This document shows, one piece after another, positions 8,190-14,260 of a DNA stretch of 14,260 bases. The notes beneath the pieces were generated by a model, which was not told the origin of the DNA, made no database searches, and saw nothing but the letters and a program-made list of their open reading frames with translations. Each line of letters opens with the position of its first letter. Positions within the stretch are counted from its first letter, which is position 1. Made by a program: the position numbers and the translations under genes. This DNA is from Hymenopellis radicata (taxonomy: Eukaryota > Basidiomycota > Agaricomycetes > Agaricales > Physalacriaceae): NCBI GenBank assembly GCA_015501595.1, contig JADNRX010001113.1, positions 1 through 14,260 of the forward strand. The letters run 5' to 3'.

Positions 8190-9041
8190 TCTAGACGCAC
8201 CGTGGCAGGAGGCGTTCGCTCGCACCTTGTGACTACTGTATTGGCTGCATGGTGTCCAAGGTCGCCCGCGTGCGGCACGGTTTGGATAGCCATCTTTTGG
8301 TCATTTGATTAGAGATTCATATTGAGTGATCTTCATGTTACTGACAGAAAAGGTCGAGTTGTCGTTTAATTGGGCCGTCGGTCCCAGATCAACCTCATCT
8401 CGTCAATCTTCTCCTCCCCATCAAACAGAACAGCTGATGCTCCTACTCCAGAGGAGTAGTTAACCGGCCGATTAGCCAGGTAACCTGGCTAGTTATTAAG
8501 ACTTGGTTTAACCATCGCGGTCTCGTCTAGGTTAATTAATGTTGAGGGCGAGTCTACTCTTCGCGCTGTCTATAATCCAGAATACTTACTATACCATACG
8601 GCTTGTTATGCTGTGTGATTCGAGATTCGAGAGTTATCGTTCACCTCTCTGGCAACCTTGCTGGTCATGGTATGGTCTTGATCGGCGAGTACTAGCGGAT
8701 GAGGAGTGCTATGGACGCCCTTAACGGGGACGATGAATGCTACGCGTTACGGGGGGAGGGCTACAAACTGAGACCGGGGGACATGAATGATCGTATAAAC
8801 GTCCAAGCCAACTCAAGCAGTTAATGGTGTCTGTAACAGTATCGCACCGGTGAGGGAATTTCCGTAGCCAACCCTTTCTGAACCGCCACAGTGACTCTTT
8901 GGAGAATTTGTCGTTGACATGACAGGTCGCAACCGACGCGATCTGATGACTGGCCGTGACTCAGGTCACATCCCTGTTTGACTTATAACCACCACGTCGT
9001 TGTAAATCCTCTCCATTTACCGCTTAGCTCTTCTTCAAGCC
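8190..9041. other. Intergenic region before the PARG gene
   Basis: No gene is supported in these 850 bp. It should hold the 3' end of the DUF6924-like gene and the promoter and 5' UTR of the PARG-like gene. A 19-bp palindrome lies at 8473-8491. The last 60 bp before the start are C/T-rich, as usual for fungal 5' leaders. Confidence 0.5.
8473..8491. repeat. Perfect short palindrome
   Basis: TAGCCAGGT and ACCTGGCTA are inverted copies separated by one A. It could be a binding site for a dimeric regulator or a chance hairpin. Confidence 0.5.
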
Positions 9042-10055
9042 ATGGCACCACCACCGAAACCTTTTTGGGTCAAGAAAGACGGCAACAAGAAAGAGGGCGC
9101 AGCTCGGTCTTCCCGAAAAGAAATCGCCGATGACACGCTCAAGGCCATTGAAACTGGCTGCTTCGTGTTGAAGGGCGTCAAACACGATCTCAAGGACTGC
9201 ACGGCGCGATCTTGTCGTTCTACGCGTTACTACGCTCCCAACTCCCTCCTCTCTACATGGCAGCGCTCCCCTTCCTCCCCTCCCCACGCCGACACCGAGA
9301 TATCCATTTTACAAATGACTACGCTGCAGGGCGCCCGGTACTTCTCCTCAATGGGCTCCCCAGGGAAGATTGCCGTGCTCAACTTTGCTTCCGCGAAAAA
9401 GCCAGGGGGAGGCTTTCTGGGAGGCGCGAGCGCACAGGAGGAGAGCATCGCTCGTTCCTCGAATCTATATCCCTCGCTCATGACAGACACTGGCCAGGAA
9501 TTCTACCACTTTCATAAGAAGGATCCCAAGCAAGGTTTCTACTCGCACGCCATTATATATACGCCGTCCGTATCCCTATTTCGCGATGACAACGGGACAT
9601 GGGTAGAACCCATCGAGGTCGATATCGTCACGAGCGCTGCTGTAAACGCTGGCACACTCCGTGATCATTACGAAAAGAACAAGGATAAGGACAAGCCGGA
9701 GTCTGAAGTGGAGAAAGAGTTGGAGGCGCTGGAAATGCAGATTGAGGTGGAGATGAAGGAGAGGATGGGCCGCATCCTGTTCATGTGCGAGAGTTCTCGC
9801 GCGAAGAACCTCGTTCTCGGCAGCTTTGGGACTGGCGTCTTTCGTAACAAGGTTGACCTTGTCGCCAAGCTATGGGCGGACTTGCTGGTCGTACCAGACG
9901 CGCGGTTTAAGCACTCGTTCGATCGGGTCGTCTTTGCCATCATTGACCAGAGGACGGTCGATAAGTTCCAGAGCGCATTCGATGCACGGAGGCATGAGCT
10001 GGCTACGACGAAGGATGGGCCGAGCAGTGAGAGTAATATGATAGATCTCACTTGA
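9042..10055 (+). CDS. Microbial-type poly(ADP-ribose) glycohydrolase (macrodomain fold)
   Basis: A single uninterrupted frame of 337 codons starts in a good context (CAAGCCATGG). It has the family layout: a helical N-terminal part (residues about 20-100), then the macrodomain from AVLNFASAKKPGGGFLGG (111-128) to AQEES (131-135). This fits the bacterial/fungal PARG signature GGG-X6-8-QEE, whose second glutamate is catalytic. LVLGSFGTGVFRN (257-269) is the second ADP-ribose phosphate loop, and FDRVVFAIID (293-302) is the closing strand. By family knowledge it removes ADP-ribose chains from proteins, reversing PARP signalling in DNA damage or stress. A charged segment (about 210-245, K/E-rich, probably a helix) is inserted before the second loop. 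The lack of introns contrasts with every other complete gene in this window. Confidence 0.9.
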   Translation: MAPPPKPFWVKKDGNKKEGAARSSRKEIADDTLKAIETGCFVLKGVKHDLKDCTARSCRSTRYYAPNSLLSTWQRSPSSPPHADTEISILQMTTLQGARYFSSMGSPGKIAVLNFASAKKPGGGFLGGASAQEESIARSSNLYPSLMTDTGQEFYHFHKKDPKQGFYSHAIIYTPSVSLFRDDNGTWVEPIEVDIVTSAAVNAGTLRDHYEKNKDKDKPESEVEKELEALEMQIEVEMKERMGRILFMCESSRAKNLVLGSFGTGVFRNKVDLVAKLWADLLVVPDARFKHSFDRVVFAIIDQRTVDKFQSAFDARRHELATTKDGPSSESNMIDLT

Positions 10056-10476
10056 TTCTGGGACTAAGATGTAATCTTATATCCCGTGCGTTGTATACTA
10101 TTTGTTGTACTGTGGTTGACACTTGTCTTTCTCTCAGGCTTTCTCGCCTTACCTTATCCAGCCCATCAGTACTTACATGAGGCTCTAATCGAAACGTACA
10201 GGGAAGATGCCACCGGGGACCAACACGTTGCTTCAACCTTTTACATTATGGTTAACTGTCCATCGCCGTTCTTCTCCTCCTTCTCTCCCCTTTCGCTCAA
10301 TGCGCACTCGATTTCCATAACTCACCTAAATATCCAGCGATCTAACTAAATGGATCTGGGCGCTTGTTCGAAGCCCGTGAGTGCCCCGGAGTTTCTCACC
10401 AGGTGACACTTCGCACAGTCTCTATATTAACTGCTGTTCCCACTCTGGGCACCTTATTACACTGACAGCACCCACC
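10056..10476. promoter_or_regulatory. Intergenic region between PARG-like and first BTB gene
   Basis: These 421 bp hold no supported gene. A TATATTAA string at 10423-10430, 47 bp before the BTB start, is the best TATA candidate. The open frame running from 10381 into the BTB gene has an upstream ATG in poor context; the start at 10477 (CCCACCATGG) is preferred. Confidence 0.45.
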
Positions 10477-11320
10477 ATGGCGAACGCGAACGGGAACTCG
10501 TCTTCACGCCAGACCAGACGATCCAAGGATTACTATCTCTCCGGCGGTGATTTGTACTTTCTGGTGCGTGCTCACCGATCGATATCTTGCCGTCGTATAT
10601 TAAGTCTGGCCGAACAGGTTGACGAGGTGTATTTCCGTGTTCATCGATACTTTTTCCTGCGCGAAAACCCCGAGTTTATAAGCGGGCTGAGGAAGGCGGA
10701 TGCGTCGTGGAGAGAAGGCGAAGGCGCGTCGGAGAGCACGGCGTACATATTGGATGATACGTCGGCAAGCGACTTTGAGAAGCTGCTATGGGTGTTTTAT
10801 AACCCGTGAGCCTTCGTCTTGTGTCTCCATTGTGATCTAACCGCAATCTGCACAGGACATTCTCGCTATACGACGCCCCGCTCGATGACTGGATCGTCAT
10901 CGTCAACCTCGCGATGCTGTGGAACTTCCCCGAGGTCAAAGCGCTCGCGTTCCGTGAGATAGAGAAGATCGATATAGAGCTTGTCGACCGCATCGAGCTT
11001 TATCAGCGCCTGAACGTGGATTATGCGGTGTTGGTCCCGCTGTATGCGAAGCTCTGTGAGAGGGAGGAGATGCTGACGACGGAGGAGTCCGTCCAACTAG
11101 GTCTGGGAACGGTGATCCGGATATTCCAAGCGAGGGAGCGGCTGCGGTCTGGTATGAGGAGCGGGATGAGGAGTCCGTTGCCCGATAATGTAGGGCAGGA
11201 AGAGGTGATGGAGGTTGTGTCGGATGTGTTCAACCTGCGGAATACGAGTGAGTGCTCTGATTATGTCCCATAATTATTCCGCTAACTACTCATATATTAC
11301 GTTTAGATGGCCTGGCTTGA
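10477..11320 (+). CDS. BTB/POZ domain protein, fungal type (copy 1)
   Basis: Exons 10477-10563, 10618-10805, 10856-11247 and 11307-11320 join in phase to give 226 aa. After a short polar N-terminus (MANANGNSSSRQTRRSKDYY) comes the BTB fold: GDLYFLVDEVYFRVHRYFF (strands and first helix, about 24-42), FEKLLWVFYNP (about 84-94) and WIVIVNLAMLWNFPEVKALA (about 103-122), a pattern typical of the many BTB proteins of mushroom genomes. Such proteins are inferred to mediate protein-protein contacts, sometimes as Cullin-3 adaptors; the partner here is unknown. The last exon encodes only NGLA and the stop. The first intron (54 nt) has no stop and length divisible by three, so retaining it would insert 18 residues. 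It is convergent with the second BTB gene. Confidence 0.85.
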
Positions 11321-11347
11321 GCCTGATAGAATATTGTCCATGTTGTC

Positions 11348-12175
11348 TTATGCCGCTGTGAAGAAGACCCTCTTGACCAACTCCTCCGCGATCTGCTTCT
11401 TCTCTGAGAATGTGACCCTTCGACACGTACACGAGTACGTGCGTTGGTGGTATTCGTCCCGTACTGCTGCGACTTTGGTGAACGTCTTCAATCCCAGCGA
11501 CATGGTCATCGCGAGCGTTAACGGCTTCGTTCGCATGCAGAGGATAACGTAGGATGATACAAGAAGGGATGGATCGAGCTTGTACGTATTCCAAATCACG
11601 ATCTTCTGGACGGGGTCAAGATGTAGCGCGTGAAGGTGTTTGGAAGCGATTGGCGCAATATCGTCGATTTCGTAAAGGCTCGCGAGTTTGAGCAGTGGTA
11701 GCCAGTCGTCGACAGTAGAGAAGGGTGGATTAGGCGTTGTAGGTCTAGACATGGAAATGGGAAGCTCGATCATGTTGGCGGCAGAATTGGCGGGGTTCTT
11801 ACAATGGACATAGCACGTATAGAAGTTTGACGAAATCGCCTTCTGATACACCTGGGAGGCGGAAGGGGGATGCGTCGTTAAAGCCCTGCAATCTCTTCTG
11901 CCCGTCATACGTCGGCGGCATGATGATTCGTAGGACTGGAGAGCGGGCATGTAGTGCAGCGAGGGAGAGGCGGAATAGAGTTTCTTCAACCTTGATTATA
12001 ACAATAAGTTTGCTGTGGATGGATATTGAAGCATGGTGGGACGTACTTGTATAACAACATCACCTTCCTCGAGATAGTACTCTGCATGCTTCTTCGCTTT
12101 CTCCATGCGTTTGATTGGTACCGGCACTGGCATAGGAATCGAAGGAGCTAGAGAAGAGTTTACGGCCACTGCCAT
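11348..12175 (-). CDS. BTB/POZ domain protein, fungal type (copy 2)
   Basis: Exons 12175-12047, 11990-11803 and 11744-11348 join in phase to give 237 aa. A proline-rich start (LAPSIPMPVPVPIKR) leads to HAEYYLEEGDVVIQVEETLF and LSLAALHARSP, the BTB entry strands and helix. GDFVKLLYVL and WLPLLKLASLYEIDDIAPIA match the later BTB helices, in the same order as the plus-strand neighbour. Intron 2 uses donor GTAAGA at 11802. An alternative short splice near 11440-11400 was considered, but the unspliced frame ends more naturally (IAEELVKRVFFTAA). Function beyond protein binding is unknown. The two BTB genes are far diverged in sequence, so any duplication is old. Confidence 0.85.
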
Positions 12176-12612
12176 AGAGGAGGGAAAAGTCAGAGTAAAG
12201 AACGTGTAAAGGCGCAGCGCATTGCTTCAAGGAGTAGAAAGTGGAAACAAAGACGGCTAAGCGAACTTATAAATGATCGTGAAAGACTTGGGCCTGGACA
12301 AAGCAACGGTTGCCGCCACGCGTTCGATAAGGACCGGGGCAAGAATGATCGTGTGGTGAAGTAGAGGTCAACATAAGTACTCCAACAACAAAACACGCGT
12401 TTCTCTGATTTGCATGACGGATCAAGATATGGCGAAGGGCAGTGGAGGACGGTGGGATACAGCAACTCTCATGCAACAAACTTCAACAACGCGTGCTCCC
12501 TGATGATTGATTGCATTCGAGGGCGCCACAAACGCACATGGTAATACACAAAAAAGAAAGGCTAACTATACTAAAGGGTACATTCAAACACCGCCCATGT
12601 TGTTACTAACCA
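12176..12612. promoter_or_regulatory. Region upstream of BTB copy 2
   Basis: A minus-strand TTTATAAG at 12266-12273 lies 91 bp before the BTB start and is the likely TATA box. The rest, including an A-rich tract at 12548-12560, should be the 3' flank of the next minus-strand gene. No gene is seen. Confidence 0.45.
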
Positions 12613-13323
12613 TCAAGCCGCCATCTGACTGGCAGTCAGAGCATTGATGTTCGCGAACAGAGTCTTGGTAAGGGCGGAAACAGGCAACGACGGCTTTCCG
12701 GCGTACTTCAAGTCGTGATACCTGAAGTTGATTTGCTCATTCGAAGGAGCGGAAGGACCTACGAATGCGTCAAATGTGTATCTCGTCGCGACCTGATAAC
12801 TCACCATTATATCCTTGCGCAATAAAGCATGTCTTCATCGTCGAACCGTCTTCATTGGTAGTCACCAAGGTAAGCAAGGGCTTGTCTTTGCCGAGGATGC
12901 TCGTCATATAGCCTTCGAGGCCGGCGATGTAGTTGTCCAGCGCGCTCAAGTGTTTCCGCCCCATCTGTTCCCAAATGAGTTGTTCCTTCAACTAATGAAG
13001 AGGCCACGCACCTCAGAGGTAACACATTCCAGAGAGAAATCGGCTCTCGTCCACAGCAAGTACTCGAGCGGGATGTCGCGAATCGCCCTTCCAGCATAGC
13101 GACCAAATTCCATGACATGGCCGCCCGCATCATCGTCGGTGTACCACGATTCGGATGCGGCAGGTCCTGAGACAGGAATCGCCGTGCGCGCGATACCGAG
13201 GTTCTCTTCAAGCTTGCGCAGGCCCGCGAGGTAGGCTCGCGCGGGTTCCACAAGCGATGGCTATATAGAGTAGGTATAGAGAAAGAAGGCTGGATCAAGA
13301 GTACTCACATATTTCTTGATCAT
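12613..13323 (-). CDS. Protein with DUF3820-like motif (start uncertain)
   Basis: Exons 13323-13309, 13260-13012, 12964-12805 and 12758-12613 join in phase to give 189 aa starting MIKKYPSLVEPARAYLAGL. A segment at about residues 55-80, MEFGRYAGRAIRDIPLEYLLW, resembles the FGKYKGK-x-x-x-D-x-P-x-x-YL-x-W motif of DUF3820 and exonuclease-X C-terminal domains. The remainder is a charged helical stretch and a moderately conserved-looking C-terminus ending MAA. The three introns are 46-48 nt. The start is the weak point: the reading frame stays open 5' of this ATG to at least the ISRSANLCFNE codons. An additional open frame further upstream (about 13585-13373) could be joined only by a very short 28-nt intron or a frameshift. 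Function is unknown. Confidence 0.65.
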
Positions 13324-13539
13324 CTCGTTGAAGCAAAGATTAGCACTCCGGGATATCCCTGAGAAATTTGTTACTGTGAAATCCACCTTTCATTCCAAAG
13401 CCGCCTGCGTCCCGGCTCGTGTAGAACGAGAGGGCATTGTTGTTTTGAATATAGAAGATCCTTGTCAAGCTTGACAATGGGAGGAAATAAAGGATCGCAT
13501 CGGTGGCAAGCCATGATGATGCGCGCGCGTGAGGAAGTT

Positions 13540-13596
13540 CCAGAGTAAAATATAAATAGGCACGAGCGAAGCGAGTGTCTATTTATAGAACTCTGG
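13540..13596. promoter_or_regulatory. Inverted repeat carrying a TATA box on each strand
   Basis: The arms CCAGAGT-TATAAATAG-CAC (13540-13563) and its inverted copy (13575-13596) differ by one substitution and a short internal gap. The centre GAGCGAAGCGAG is itself a mirror repeat. Each arm reads TATAAATAG on opposite strands. It lies between the minus-strand gene ending its start at 13323 and the plus-strand start at 13754, so it is a plausible shared divergent core promoter. Confidence 0.55.
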
Positions 13597-13753
13597 CCTT
13601 TACCTGACTTTTCTCGCCCCGAAAGCTTGATCTTTATCTTATCTTTCCGTTAATCTTATCTCAATTCCGTAGTAAAATTTAAACTTCCTATTGACTTCCT
13701 ACCGCTTCAAATTGTCGTTCCTCGCTAGTCGTTCATTCTGAGCCAAAAGAATT

Positions 13754-13912
13754 ATGGATACCGTAAGTCGTCTCTGTTTTCTACATCGAATTCGACTCTT
13801 TACTTCATAGATTGATCCTCGGACATCTACGGCCGCATCAGCAAACAGCATCGTATCTATGGTCAGTTCTCTTTTTGTAAGTCTTGCTCTGACCACTACG
13901 ACGCCCACATAA
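13754..13912 (+). CDS. Probable first exons of an unidentified gene
   Basis: ATG GAT ACC (13754-13762) is followed by a perfect donor GTAAGT, a 48-nt intron and acceptor TTCATAG; exon 2 starts at 13811 and reads IDPRTSTAASANSIVSM in phase. It could splice at 13862 (GTCAGT) or 13877 (GTAAGT), or run on to a stop at 13910-13912, giving only 36 aa. The T-rich leader before the ATG fits a fungal 5' UTR. Later exons could not be set with confidence up to the window end, so the gene may continue outside. No family is recognised. The first coding exon of nine nucleotides is unusually small. Confidence 0.35.
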
Positions 13913-13992
13913 AGCCCTCATATTGAGGCTGCTCTGTCTATCACACGGGCTTGAAGCAACAATCCCAACATTGTTCCCGTCGCCAGGCAACG

Positions 13993-14232
13993 TCAATCGG
14001 CCACGTAAGTCAGGCAGGCATTTTCTTCCTCACTTTCAGAGGTGACAGCAACGATGCGGGGCAGCGTACGCTCCACGGAGGCTGCACGTTCATAGCGCAC
14101 CTCTCGCCACGTCTTCTTGTTTGACTGACGGCGGGGACGCGTAAGCCTCCGACGTCGAGCAGCAACACTTCTGGACGACGGTGCCGATTTACCAGCCTTC
14201 AACGTGGCTGCATGTAGGAATTCGGGCTGCAT
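13993..14232 (-). other. Low-confidence basic open frame at the right edge
   Basis: The frame starts MQPEFLHAATLKAGK, is very rich in arginine and lysine in the middle (VAARRRRLTRPRRQSNKK) and ends with an acidic SESEEEN. It overlaps the region where the plus-strand gene may continue. No domain is recognised; composition bias could make it a chance frame. Confidence 0.2.
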
Positions 14233-14260
14233 GGCGTTACAGGCCGTTTTCCATGGTGTG

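Noticed and set aside
10350..10385. tRNA-like T arm (GTTCGAAGCCCG)
   Set aside because: The stem does not pair and no acceptor, D or anticodon arms are found around it.
1..14260. CRISPR array, transposase, reverse transcriptase, viral genes or a biosynthetic cluster
   Set aside because: No regularly spaced repeats and no such domains were found in the frames I could reconstruct.

Overview
The window is a piece of nuclear genome from a filamentous fungus, most likely a mushroom-forming basidiomycete (Agaricomycetes). The evidence is the gene structure: many spliceosomal introns of about 46-71 nt with GT(A/G)AGT-type donors and CT(A/G)AC-type branch sites, compact spacing, CCACC-ATG start contexts, and two BTB/POZ genes of the kind expanded in mushroom genomes. 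Exon coordinates were assembled by hand from splice signals, reading phase and family conservation. I have no transcript data.

Layout. (1) 1-2010: no intact gene; degenerate sequence with a 78-bp repeat (62-139) and a relic of the 5' end of GOT1 (1805-1955). (2) 2011-2787 (+): putative mitochondrial protein with two RRM domains, carrying a one-base frameshift. (3) 3205-3819 (+): GOT1, Golgi/ER vesicle transport membrane protein, five exons, 138 aa. (4) 3820-4800: rearranged block with a relic of the transporter 3' end, an inverted transporter fragment that still holds its intron, and a decayed 3' half of GOT1. (5) 4803-6851 (-): FHS-family (fucose permease-like) MFS sugar transporter, 13 exons, including a 17-nt microexon and a GC-AG intron, with a one-base frameshift in exon 8. 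(6) 7211-8189 (+): protein resembling DUF6924. (7) 9042-10055 (+): intronless microbial-type poly(ADP-ribose) glycohydrolase. (8) 10477-11320 (+) and 11348-12175 (-): two BTB/POZ proteins tail to tail, stops 27 bp apart. (9) 12613-13323 (-): protein with a DUF3820-like FG-Y-G motif. (10) 13754 onward (+): probable first exons of another gene, with a low-confidence minus-strand ORF at the right edge.

The genes do not form a pathway; this is ordinary housekeeping and accessory chromosome with a locally scrambled segment. The clearest story is in 1800-5080. A convergent GOT1-transporter pair seems to have been duplicated at the DNA level (introns are kept in the relics). The left copy kept GOT1 and lost the transporter; the right copy lost GOT1 and kept the transporter. 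Both frameshifts look like loss of one G from a G run, so sequencing or assembly error must be excluded before calling those genes broken. I found no convincing novel multi-gene system, CRISPR array, rRNA, tRNA or complete transposon.
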